A stretch of DNA of 64,000 nt from Anagrus nilaparvatae (taxonomy: Eukaryota; Arthropoda; Insecta; Hymenoptera; Mymaridae), in the NCBI GenBank assembly GCA_022575985.1, contig JAKSXM010000246.1:10930001-10994000 (forward strand). Reading direction: 5' to 3'. Below are positions 48,043 through 59,154 of the stretch, one piece after another. Numbering within the stretch: position 1 is the first letter of the stretch; each line of letters opens with the position of its first letter. Position numbers and translations under genes: made by a program. Below the pieces are notes generated by a model that saw only the letters and a list, made by a program, of their open reading frames with translations, was not told where the DNA came from and ran no database searches.

Positions 48043-48706
48043 TCTCTATATATTATAAAGTTATAAACGCTGCCGCTGACGTCGCCGCTGTTGCCTGAGC
48101 CCTTTGGGCCACATGGACCTTTTGGGCCAATGTGGTCCTTTTGGGCCAATGTGGTCCTTTTGGGCAAAAATGGACCTTTTGGGCCAATGTGGTCCTTTTG
48201 GGCCAAAATTGGGCCGCTGACGTTGCCGCTGTCGCCTGAGCCCTTTGGGCCACATGGACCTTTTGGGCCAATCTGGTCCTTTTGGCCCAAAATGGACCTT
48301 TTGGGTCAATGTGGTCCTTTTGGGCCAAAATGGACCTTTTGGGTCAATGTGGTCCTTTTGGGCCAAAATGGACCCTTTGGGCCAATGTGGTCCTTTTGGG
48401 CAAATGTGGTCCTTTTGGGCCAATGTGGTCCTTTTGGACCAATGTGGTCCTTTTGGGCCATAATGGACCTTTTTGGGCCAATGCGGTCCTTTTGGGTCAA
48501 TGCAGTTTTTTCTATATTTAACAGAGTAAAACTTTAAACTTTAATAAAGTTGTATTACGATACCAAATCTACAACCACTGTCAAGAATCAGTTGTTTCAA
48601 AAAGAATAAGGTACGCCTTGCAAGTGATTAAAAATATACTATCGCAATACTTCAATCACTCTGCGGGGGTTGGCGCGCGTAGCGCGCAGAGGGCGGAGCC
48701 CCCTAG
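48043..48706 (+). mobile_element. Non-autonomous Helitron-like element
   Basis: The 5' end TCTCTATATATTATAAAG follows an A. The 3' end CTAG precedes a T. There is no terminal inverted repeat and no target duplication, as expected for Helitrons inserting between A and T. About 15 bases before CTAG is a GC hairpin GCGCGC-GTA-GCGCGC, followed by GGGCGGAGCCCC. The interior is mostly a 19-bp minisatellite. There is no Rep/helicase. The 5' end resembles the TCTATA..ATATTATAAAG start of known insect Helitrons (from memory). Confidence 0.7.
48100..48503. repeat. 19-bp minisatellite (TGGTCCTTTTGGGCCAATG)
   Basis: About twenty imperfect copies of a 19-base unit alternating between GGTCCTTTTGGGCCAATGT and GGACCTTTTGGGCCAAAAT. 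A GCCGCTGACGT..GCCTGAGCCC segment recurs 141 bases apart (48072, 48213), showing a higher-order duplication. Because 19 is not a multiple of three, the array stays open in several frames on both strands and yields collagen-like false proteins (GPKGP, GPFGPMWSFW). Confidence 0.92.
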
Positions 48707-48718
48707 TATATATATATA

Positions 48719-49554
48719 TGTCGTAGCCCCATAGGATAATCGGTTTTATATGCTATAAGGCGTATATAGAGTAAAAATGCTCGAGAAATATTTCGCTATG
48801 AAGCTGCGCGCTCTAGTTTTATAGCCTATAGGCCGGCTTTTAGCGTATAAAGCTGAAAGGGGTCAGCTTCATAGACAAATATCAAAGTTTCAAGACTCTT
48901 AATATTAAAGAATATACCTATATTTAGGTATCATTATTATGTCGTGAATTATTTATATTTATTTTATAGTTTTATTTACATTATTGAATTTATTTTAAAT
49001 AATGATTTCTATCAATTAATAATAATAAATTTTTATAATTTTCTGTTTTGACAAAATATAACAATATTTTAATAACACTAACTTCTTGTAAGTCAATATT
49101 TAATAATAAAAAAATTGATTTAAAATTTTATAGTTATATGATATTAAACAACAATATTCACGCTCAATGAAAAGCGATAAATGAAAAATATTTACAATAT
49201 TATATAATATTAATATTATACTTTGTCAAATAGAAAATTATAAAAATTTATTATTATTAATTGATAGAAATTATTATTTAAAATAAATTTAATGATCTAT
49301 AAATAAAACTATAAGATAAATATAAATAATTCACGACATAATATTGGTAAATTTATAATATTTAAAATTAAGAGTCTCGAAACTTTAATATTTGTCTATG
49401 AAGCTGACCTGTTTTCAGCTTTATATGCTAAAGGCCGGCCTAGGCTATAAAACTAAAGCGCGCCGCTTCATAGCGAAATAGGTTTGCTCGAGTATTTTTA
49501 CTCTATCGGCCGGCTTATAGCCTATAAAACCGATTATCCTATGGGGCTACGACA
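48719..49554. repeat. Large foldback element directly after the Helitron end
   Basis: The left end TGTCGTAGCCCCATAGGATA and the complement at 49535-49554 start arms of about 350 bases that run through CTATGAAGCTG and GGCCGGC segments to an AT-rich centre near 49140. Arm identity is high but not perfect. Non-coding. Confidence 0.85.
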
Positions 49555-49599
49555 CATATACATAAATTACAAAATATTTTTAAGTCAATAGTATATTTA

Positions 49600-49830
49600 T
49601 GGCTCACGTCCAGAAAAGTAAAAAATGGCCCAAATCGCACATAAATTACTTTCCAAGGCGAAGTATGTTAAACTGCGATTTGGGGCATTCTTTATTTATG
49701 GGCAAGGGCCGTAAAAAATTTTTCTTGTCAGTGGCCAGAAACCACGTATTTCTCGCCACTGACGAAGAAAAATCGTATACGACCCTTGTTCATAAATAAA
49801 GAATAACCCAAATCGCAGTCGCAGGCAGCA
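49600..49830. repeat. Dispersed repeat shared with 28330-28500 and 38505-38600
   Basis: The phrases ACGTCCAGAAAAGTAAAAAA, GGCCCAAATCGCACATAAAT, GTCAGTGGCCAGAAACCACG and GTATACGACCCTTG recur at the other two sites with small differences. This points to a repeat that has been broken and copied into other elements. Confidence 0.6.
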
Positions 49831-49989
49831 TCTGTGGCGAGATCAGACGCGCTTTCGGGCCGCAGACCAAAAAAAAATATTAAATCATAATTTTTGCGTA
49901 TTTTAGAATCTCGCATAAAATGCATTTTTAGTAAGTCGTTCAAAACAGGTTTCGAGTGGATAGCTCAAAAACTCAGTCCAAGAGCGATT

Positions 49990-50867
49990 TTTAGTAATTA
50001 CGTCCAAAAATTAAATTTTTTTTCCGAGGATAAAAATAGGTGTTTTGCGATCCACTGAACACGAATCCAGGGTCCGTTTTGTAAATTTCGTGGTCAGTTT
50101 TTTGTTATTAACAAATTATTGCAAAATTAGACAAAAATCAAGCTATATAATTAACTGTAGCTAACGGATTGTAAAAAATAAAAGCAAAAACATTTTTTTT
50201 TAATTATTTTAACCTATAAAACCCAAATTCGCTAAATTCAAATAATTGTTTAACAATTAATTGAATTGTTTATAAATTGTTTAACTTAAAAAAAAAAATT
50301 GAGTAATTCACATGCGACACGTATATTTATATGTTTTTTTATCCTCTGATAACGATTCTGATGTCTAATTTTTATAATAAAATAACTTTTAACAATTGTT
50401 TAAACAAAAAAATTTTTAAACCACATGCGACACGTAAATTTATATGTTTTTTCACCCTGTTAAAACGATTCTGGTTTCAATTTTTTGGAATAATGACTTC
50501 TAACAATTGTATATTTAACAGCTTGTAGATTGTTTGATTACAAATTCTTATATGTTTATTTTTTTTATATGTTAATTGTTTAAAAAATTAGTTGAATTTA
50601 GTGAATTAGAGATTTGTAGGTTAAAATAATTAAAAAAAATTGTTTTTGTTTTCAGATTTTACAACCCGTTAGCTATACAGTTAATTTTACAGCTTGGTTT
50701 TTGGCCAATTTCGCAATAATTTGTTAATAACAAAAAACTGACTACGAAATTTGCAAAACGAACACCGGATTCGTATTCAATGGGTCGAAAAACATAAGTA
50801 CCACCTATTTTTATTCTCGGAAAAAGAAGTTTCATTTTTGGGCGTGATTAGTATGGCTAGCGCCTAG
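49990..50867. repeat. Foldback element with long inner arms
   Basis: The outer arms contain TAGTAATTACGTCCAAAAAT on the left and TTTTTGGGCGTGATTAGTAT on the right. The inner arms pair CACGAATCC...TTGTTATTAACAAATTATTG with their complements, and AACCTATAAA near 50210 with TTTGTAGGTT near 50611. Two direct CACATGCGACACGTA segments lie in the loop (50310, 50421). Confidence 0.75.
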
Positions 50868-51438
50868 ACCGCCTCCTTCATCAAGTAAAAGTTTTTTGCT
50901 TTCTGCGATTTATTAGTATTATCTTTATGATACCAAGCCTAGTAACTTAAATTTTTGATCCTATAAAAAAATAATTTTACTAAAATACACAAATAACGAA
51001 ATGTGAAAAATCTATGAAGATAAAAAATTTATCGTTTCTCCAAAACTATGTGGCATACAAATACGATTTCCGCATTCAATAAAATATTCATGAAACAATT
51101 TTTAGCAAAAAAAAAATTAATTTTATTTTTTTAATTCAAGACCATAAGTTTATTTAAGTATTGTAGTTCCTTTGAATAATATAATAAAAAAAAGCGACGT
51201 GTCTGTTGTCACGTATATTCAACCATAGAGAAAACGTCCATTTACGGGAGAGATTTGCAAATCAGAAAATTTACACATTTATAAATAAAAAATAATGAAT
51301 AAAATGAACTTTCTAAATGCCAATTATACGTCATTTAATATTTTAATTTAAAAAAAAAAAATGAAAAAATTTAATTAAAATAAATCATAAAATTATATTG
51401 ACATGGTACATACATGGGAAAATTTAGCCTTTATAAAA

Positions 51439-53064
51439 GGGAGAATACCAACTCGGCACTTGAGGATTAAAAACACTACCAACTCGGCAATCTCGGCCCA
51501 AATCAAACTTACCATCTCGGCACCAAGCTCTTAAGCCGATTAAGATAGAATAAATTATAAATACAAAAAATGTATACAGTAAAATTTTTTTTTAAAATTT
51601 TTATCGAATAAAATTTTGTAACTAGTAATAATATTTTGACTTTGTCTATACACCTATATAATAAGAAGGGGAACAAATCTTTAAAAATTTATCAAAATTA
51701 GGAAAACTGCGCACTTTACGAAATTTACGAATTTAAATATGAATTATTAAAATTTTTAATTTTGATAGTGGGGAATAATAATAATTTTATAACTTGTTTA
51801 TGTTTATTGCGAGTTAGTTGCTATATAAAATTCAGTTATTAAATATTATTTAAATTTTGTTTAATTTTGTTTAAATTATTTACAAAAATATTATATAAAA
51901 TAATAATGTATTTGATGTTAAGTCAACGTGGAAGTGAACTACTTGTTCTTGATGGTTATAAATATTCTAAATCTAAATTAACCAAGATCGGACAGATTTG
52001 GAGATGTACACATAAAAATTCTTGCAATGCTTCCATCACAACAGATATAGCTGTTCAAAATGTGTTAGCTGGACCGGGAACACACGTTAAACATTCACCA
52101 GAGAAAAAATTGATTAGGGAGTTTATTTCCAACTCTGTCAAAAGAAAAGCTGTGGAAGAAATTAGCACAAGACCATCAAAATTGGTAAGAAAAGAAATTC
52201 GTAATTCGCCATCTTTTATCAGGCTAAGCCTAAAGAGAGAAGATTTAGAATTAGCACGTAGATCTTGTTATTATAAGAGAAGATCTGTTTTTCCATCTCT
52301 ACCCACAAATATTATGGAAGTTCATGAAGCTTTAGAAAAAATAGACACTTCTTGCTTAGACGGTGATGAATTTTTACTCGTCAATGACGTTACCAATAAT
52401 ATAATTATTTTTGGCACTACAAAAAATTTAAAATATTTGTGTCAATTACATACAATCTTCATGGATGGTACTTTTCAATATTGCACAAAGTTTTTCCATC
52501 AGTTATTCACTATTCACGGAATAAAAAATGATAATTATGTGCCTCTTGTGTTTTGTTTATTGCCAAATAAAGAAAAGATATCTTACAGGCTTGTTTTCCA
52601 ACATTTAGTAAGAAAGTGCAATGAAATTAATGAATTTTTTTATCCAAACAAAATTTAGTTCGCATTTTATACAAAAACAAGCTAGTCTACAATTAAATTT
52701 ATTAAGGTACGAAGCAGACGAAATATCACGGTTAAAATTTGTACAGAATGTTTCATATCATTATCGAAAATAAATTTTTGTTAAGTTTTGACGTATATAT
52801 GTGTTTATATGTAAATAAGAAGCAAATATTTTATAATTCAAATTTTGTTTAAGTAAATGTAATATTTAACAAATATATATATTTTTAATGAAAATCTAGG
52901 TTCAACTGTATATTTTTTTTTCGAATGCTAATCATTAAATCTTTGCCCAGACAGTACATTAATCCGGTGCCGAGTTGGTAGAAAGAAAAAAGGGCCCAGT
53001 TGGTATTTTAATCCTTTTTAATCCGATTTGTAAAACAAAAGAAGTGCCGAGTTGGTAGTCGTCC
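51439..53064 (+). mobile_element. MULE DNA transposon, internally deleted
   Basis: The terminal inverted repeats GGGAGAATACCAACTCGGCA and the complement of TGCCGAGTTGGTAGTCGTCC are flanked by an exact 8-bp target duplication TTATAAAA (51431-51438, 53065-53072). Each end carries further subterminal copies of the CCAACTCGGCA motif (51479, 51512; 52969, 52996). It encodes a FLYWCH/MULE transposase fragment. Total 1626 bases, shorter than an autonomous MULE. Confidence 0.88.
51906..52658 (+). pseudogene. MULE transposase fragment with FLYWCH zinc finger
   Basis: From ATG 51906 (MYLMLSQRG) the frame runs about 250 codons to TAG. Residues near 5-55 form a FLYWCH DNA-binding finger: SQRGSELLVLDGYKYSK, IWRCTHKNSCNASITTD, then TH.KHSP. 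The catalytic domain begins with HTIFMDGTFQYCTKFFHQLF; the Asp of MDGTF is the first acidic residue of the MULE DDE triad. It stops soon after LVFQHLVRKCNEI, so the other two catalytic acids are missing. Further on, LLRYEADEISRLKFVQNVSY (about 52699-52755) ends in TAA and looks like the transposase C terminus in another frame. The middle was lost by internal deletion. Not expected to transpose. Confidence 0.85.
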
Positions 53065-53219
53065 TTATAAAATTATAAAATATTATTTCAGACCCAATTT
53101 AATTTTTTTTTTTTGATAAATTTGCTTAAAAGTTTTCAAGTCATTAATTATTTTACGAAAAATAATAATGCAAAAAAAAATATTTGGAGCTGAAATTGTT
53201 ATACTTTATGAAATTCAAT

Positions 53220-53698
53220 TTAAGGACGTATCTCAGTGGATTGAAAGAGAGGACCTCTTTCTTTCTCTCGCGAGTTTTGTATAAGAAATCGCAAAATGTT
53301 TTTGTTTATATTTATGTAAATAAACATCTAGGAGCTCTGAAATTTTTTCTACGAGTTTTTATAATAATAAATTATATTTTAACCAAATATTATCAAAATC
53401 TGTTCTGTAAATTTTTTACAATACGTACTTATTAAATCACATGCATATTTCACGTAAGAGATTTTAAGAGCTCCAAACAAAAAATTTACAGAACAGATTT
53501 TGATAATATTTGGTTAAAATATAATTTATTATTATAAAAACTCGTAGAAAAAATTTCAGAGCTCCTAGATGTTTATTTACATAAATATAAACAAAAACAT
53601 TTTGCGATTTCTTATACAAAACTCGCGAGAGAAAGAAAGAGGTCCGAAAAGACCTCTCTCTCTTTCAATCCACTGAGATACGTCCTTAATGATCTGTT
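53220..53698. repeat. Near-perfect foldback element (about 210-bp arms)
   Basis: TTAAGGACGTATCTCAGTGG at the left and its complement at 53679-53698. The arms run through TCTCGCGAG, AGGAGCTCTGAAATTTTTTC and CAAAATCTGTTCTGTAAATT, with very few differences and a loop of about 45 bases (53425-53470). The high arm identity suggests recent formation. TTAA may include the duplicated target. Confidence 0.88.
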
Positions 53699-55623
53699 AT
53701 CTTAATCTACATAACATTTTATGCATCAGAATTAAAATAAAAATAAAAGATTTACATTATGACGCAAATCGCCAAAAAGAAAAAAAATCTTTTGTTGCCC
53801 TACCTACAATACGTATTTAACAAAAAAGAATAAAGTGGGCCTAAAGTTAGTCCGCTTTAGTAACGCCAATAATCCGGTCGTTGTTTCAACTCGCAAACAA
53901 AAAATTTAATTATTTAGTAATGATTTAATTAGTTTTAATAAATTAATTAAAAAAAAAAAAAAGAAGTAAAAAAAGTAAGTGAAAATATATCACAAATTTT
54001 TAATTTTACGAGAATTTTAAAATGAATCTTAGAAAAATTTATTTTTTGACAAATGCGACGGATTATAGGTTCCAGGCGCGTAGAATTTGAAATTAAAAAT
54101 AATAATCACTATACATTCCATGAGGCCGTCATTATTACCCTTAGTAGACAATTAGTATATTTTTAACCAAGGGAGCAAAAAAACGAATGGGCCAGTTCGG
54201 GGAATATTTTAAAACTCGTGTTAGAAATATTTATACCAAGTTCTAAGCGCCTCAGGCCTAAACTGAAAAAAAATCCGGTTGCCACCATCGAAATTCCGAT
54301 TGTGGCAGCCGGAATTTTTTTTTCTTTTAACTGCGCGGTTGCAAATGATTTAAACCCCAAAGAAAAGTGTTAAAAAAAATTTTTTTTTGTTTCAGAATTT
54401 TTTTTTTCAAGTCCCGGTGCTTGCATTTTAAATGATAAAAACTAAATTTAAGAAAATTTTGCAACTTTTTTCGTAATTGCACCAAAAAAAAATCGATAAT
54501 TCTCGAATTTTTCGTTAGTAAATACTAAATTTACACTTGTGGCAAGTGGAATTTTTTTTCTTTGCAAACAATTGCAAATAAGTGAAACGTAAAAAAAATT
54601 TTTAAAAAAATTTAAAAAAAAATTTTTTCTTTTCTTTTTTCAAAAAATGTCTCAAATCTCATCATACCGATATGCGCATATCCAAAGTATGCGAAAAAAA
54701 CATTTTTGTCATTTTCTTTACGTTTCAAGTCATTTGCAATCGTTTGACGAGATAAAAAATTTCACTAACTACAAGTGGAAATCTGCTAACGACAAGCGGA
54801 TTTTTTTTCAGAGTAGTGAATTTACGTTTTTTATCAAATATTTATAAATTTTTCGAACATTTATTAAATTTTTGAGAATACTCTATTTTTTTTTTTTAAA
54901 TCTACATCAGGAGTTATTTTTTACAGCAATCAAGTGAACTTAGGGGTATAAGGGGGGGGGGGGGGCGGAAATTTTTTTTGATGAATTCCGGAATTACTGC
55001 ACATAAAGATTTTGCAAATAAATTATTGGTTGAGTTCTCTTCAGCAAAAAATTAACGAGAATGCACAAAAAATGTGGATTTTTAGTGTTTTTTCGGTCAC
55101 TTGACTCTTTTGTACATATTTTTTCTTCGAGTTTCAAAGAATTTTTCGTTCGTCAGTCAATGTTTATCTGTTTGCAGGTATATAAAAAAATCACGTTTTT
55201 TTTTAATATAATCTAAGTTCCAACTTTAAAATCTCTTCAAAGGTTTAGACTTTAAATTTATATTAAAAATAAAATTTTTTAAAGAATTTAAAAATCTGAG
55301 AGGCTGGAATTATTGGGGATGTTTTTCTAATATAAATAACTGAATTCTATCTAATTTAATATTTCACCTTCGTGAGTCTAGAATATAAAAATTATACTTT
55401 CTTAAAATTCTGGAAAGGCAAGGGACAGATACCGCCTCAAATTTTCACCCTGAAAAATAAATTTTTTTCATTATCTTAATAAACAGAAATTGATATTCTA
55501 AAAGGAAAAGAATGCTGATTTATTTTTTGTCTTACGGACACATTTTTGGACTCTAGGGGTTGCACTTGAAAAAACTTTTAGCTATAATTGCTATAATAAG
55601 ATTCAAGTGATATTTGTTGAATA
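53699..55623. other. Gene-free stretch with repeat fragments
   Basis: It holds inverted short segments around 54270-54320 (AAATCCGGTTGCCACCATCG against TGTGGCAGCCGGAATTTTT), a broken CACTGTAAAAA-family interior near 54470-54925, and a run of 14 G's at 54951. No coding content. Confidence 0.5.
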
Positions 55624-55953
55624 GTCCTGTCGCCAGCAATGCTATTTAACGCCATAAAATCCTAAAATAGCATAAAAGTTCCATGGAAAAAAATGGGTGG
55701 TATTTATGTTTTTTGACCCGCTAAACACGAATCCGAGGTCTATTTTGCAAAATTCGTGGTCAATTTTTTTTTATTAACAAATTATTGGCCAATTTTGCAA
55801 TAATTTCTTGATAACAAAAAATTGACCACGAAATTCGCAAAACGGACCCCGGATTCGTGTTCAGCGGGTCAAAAAACATAAATACCACCCATTTTTTTCC
55901 ATGGAACTTTTATGCTATTTTATGGCATTAAATAGCATTGCTGGCGACAGGAC
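55624..55953. mobile_element. GTCCTGTC-type foldback MITE, long copy
   Basis: GTCCTGTCGCCAGCAATGCT and its exact complement end the element, flanked by TA (55622-55623, 55954-55955). The arms continue through CCATGGAAAAAAATGGGTGG and CACGAATCCG to a centre at TTGTTATCAAGAAATTATTG or its complement. It is 330 bases with almost perfect arms. The shorter copy at 14725-14907 shares the outer arms. Confidence 0.87.
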
Positions 55954-55955
55954 TA

Positions 55956-57742
55956 GAAGGTTTTAAAACTGTATTTTAATTAACAGATGTGACTAAAAAA
56001 GTTTTTTAAGCGGGAATTTTTTTAGATATCCGTTTCCCATAATACAGTATTATCACGTGATCTCATCAAAGTAACTTCACAAATTTTTTATAAAATTTTA
56101 TTTCAAAAAAAAATTTTTTTTCTTCGTTTTTTGTTTTTTTATTATATAAATTATTATTCATGGTTATCTACGAAAATGCTAAATAGTGTACGTACTAACG
56201 AGCCTCATACTATTTAGCCATAGGCGAAATAAACAAAAATTTTTAGCTCAAGGTATCGAATAGATTTTTTAATATTCAAAAGTTTTTCGCCCATGGTACT
56301 TACAATATTTTTTGCCTGCCAAAGCGTAGGACGAGTGAAGAAAATATCGTGCCAAGCTTTATGCACTCGTTTTGCGTCCAGGAAGGCAAATAATTTTTTC
56401 TTCCTAGAGTGTCGAAAACACTTTTTTTCCCCATTGGGAAAGAAAAATTGCATTTTATCCATGGGAGCAAAAAAGAATACTCCAGATCGCAGTATACTAT
56501 TTTTGTTTCTCTCATAAAAATGTTGAAATTCTTCTTGTATTGTTATTAAAATTTATGCGTAATAGATAAATAGATTTTAAGTAATAGTATTTTATTTGCT
56601 TTTACAAATTGAGAAACTAATGTGATTGACAGAGAAATTTTCACACCGACGGTATAATTGTTTCTTTAAAAAAAAACCCTATAAATGTTTGTTAGCCTAG
56701 CCTTGAGGTTGTTAGATAGTTATTTTTATATGAATAATATTTAAAATTTTTGCATAAATCTTTGAGTTACTTAATTGTTTTAAACATCCTATATTTTAGT
56801 CATTCGCTCTCGTATTAAAAATTTCAGAAAGAATAATTACTTGGAATAATAAAGTTTTTCAATTTTTAAATTTATTAAACGACATTAAATCAAAAAAAAT
56901 TTTTTTATTTGTTTTGAAACTTTAAATTTACGCAACTGTAAACTAATTTAAAAAAAAAAACGTTTTTCGCAAGCAGAATTGACTATTGTCGAAGCTTGGA
57001 ATCTTGAGGAAGCAGATTGTTTTGTTTTTATTTAAATAGTTACGAGTGAGCTAAAAGCTCCAGAAATTAAAAACTGATTTGGCTGGTACTGCTGTGGCAT
57101 AATGAAATTTATTTAAAAAGAAACATACTTTTCTTATTTTTCTTAAGATTTCATGTTACTTGTAAACACTTAAAAAAAATCTGGTTTCCATAATCAAAAT
57201 GCCAATGGTGTCGAATTTTTCACACTAATTTACTGGCTCATTCGTAGAAAAACATGTTAAATCAAGTTTCCACAATTTTTCAGCAAATACACAAAAATTA
57301 AAAACTTTTTTTACCTAAACTAAAAATAGATTATACTATGTTTTGGAAAATAGAATAAAGGAAAATTTGAATTTGGAATAAATCTAACAAGGGAATAGTT
57401 AAATGTTTGCTTTGGAAGCCGATTCGCATCCAAATTTTAGAATAATTTATACTAGTTGAAAAAATATCTTTCATATTATATATTCTTAGATTATGTAAGT
57501 ACCTCTAGGTCCTACATAATACTGGGTTCAATGTTTAAAGTCAACCAAATATTTTTTGTTGGTCGCTTTTTTGCATATAATTTTTCCTTAAAGCATGTAA
57601 AATGCATCTTACAGTTGTCTTTCCGTAATATTCAATAAACAAAATTTCTCTTTTCTTTCAAAAATTACCAATTTTTTAGATATTTTTTAGAAATCGCTAA
57701 TCTTAAATAGTATCTTTATAGCGATATATTAATATGGAACAT
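55956..57742. other. Gene-free stretch
   Basis: Overlapping ORFs on both strands at 56214-56517 read through AT-rich repeats and have no domain. Nothing else recognised. Confidence 0.5.
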
Positions 57743-59154
57743 TTATATATGGGTAAATTTAAATGAAGTGAGTGCGATTTGTATGGTCGGGGCTTCAAAA
57801 CTGCCCCAAAGTGTTTTTTTCTGAAAGTAATACCAAAAATAAGTAACCAGCCTAATTTTTAGCCACCCAGAGCGAAATCTCGATTTTCGGCAGCCATTTG
57901 AGTGTTTTTGACTGTCGTGAAAAATGTAAGAAAAATGAGTCATAATTTATTTTTATTATTGCTGTAAAAAACTCACATTAGCAAGAAAATTTTTTTCATT
58001 TTAGGTTCGGATAGGAAATTTCCCTGGCTATCCGATTCCGGGGTCAAAATTTTTTTTTGAGTAGCGCATGCGCGAGGAATTGCTAAGATAGGCTGTTTTT
58101 TTTTAAAAGTCGATTTCTCAAATGTGTATTAGTGAAAAATCTTGTAACCAGGCTTAAAGTTTTCCTTATACCTTATATTTTTTGGCGAAAAAAAAAATTT
58201 CGATGCGACACTGCTTTTTGGGAGCTCTAGATAAAAAAATAGTAGCTTTCAAAACCACATTTTTTACAAATTTCAAATTTCCCGCCAAGTCACGTGACCA
58301 ATAAAAAATCTGACCAAAAATTTGGATTCCGCGGGAAATTTTACATAAGGATATATCTTCTCATGTTTTTAAGAGCGTTTATGTTAAAGCAGCGAAATTT
58401 TAAATTGAAAGATTAAAATATCTCATTTCTTTATGGAATTTTTTTATTTTTTAAATTATACCAAATTATAGCAAATTATTCAAAATTAATCAGAAAATTC
58501 TTTATTATTTCACTGTTTTAACATGAAAGCTCTTAAAAACATAAAAAGATATATCCTTATGTAAAATTTCCCGCGGAATCCAAATTTTTGGTCAGATTTT
58601 TGATTGGTCACGTGACTTGGCGGGAAATTTGAAATTTGTAAAAAATGTGGTTTTGAAAGCTGCTATTTTTTTATCTAGAGCTCCCAAAAAGCAGTGTCCC
58701 ATCGAAATTTTTTTTTTCGCCAAAAAATATAAGGTATAAGGAAAACTGGTTACAAGATTTTTCACTAATACACATTTGAGAAATCGACTTTTAAAAAAAA
58801 ACAGCCTATCTTAGCAATTCCTCGCGCATGCGCTACTCAAAAAAAAATTTTGACCCCGGAATCGAATAGCCAGGGAAATTTCCTATCCGAACCTAAAATG
58901 AAAAAAATTTTCATGCTAATGTGAGTTTTTTACATCAATAATAAAAATAAATTATGACTCATTTTTCTTACATTTTTCACGACAGTCAAAAACACTCAAA
59001 TGGCTGCCGAAAATCGAGATTTCGCTCTGGGTGGCTAAAAATTGGGCTGGTTACTTATTTTTGGTATTACTTTCAGAAAAAAACACTTTGGGGCAGTTTT
59101 GAAGACCCGGCCATACAAATCGCACTCACTTCATTTAAATTTACCCATATATAA
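57743..59154. repeat. Giant palindrome with about 640-bp arms
   Basis: TTATATATGGGTAAATTTAA at the left is answered by its complement at 59134-59153. The arms stay collinear through CGCGAGGAATTGCTAAGATA, CAAGTCACGTGACCAATAAA and GCGGGAAATTTTACATAAGG to about 58385 and 58525, leaving a loop of about 140 bases. Differences are few: the mirrored 66-residue open frames at the two ends differ at only three residues. No transposase. Foldback transposon or hairpin-RNA locus; no target duplication identified. Confidence 0.9.

Noticed and set aside
48024..48537. Several collagen-like or Trp-rich ORFs on both strands
   Set aside because: All are read from the 19-bp minisatellite; openness in many frames is a consequence of unit length and base content.
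51867..51905. N-terminal extension of the MULE fragment
   Set aside because: It begins with TTG; the first ATG is 51906, directly before the FLYWCH finger.
57743..59154. Two mirrored 66-residue ORFs (ending KFTHI) as a duplicated gene
   Set aside because: They are the two arms of one palindrome; there are no domains and no upstream signals.
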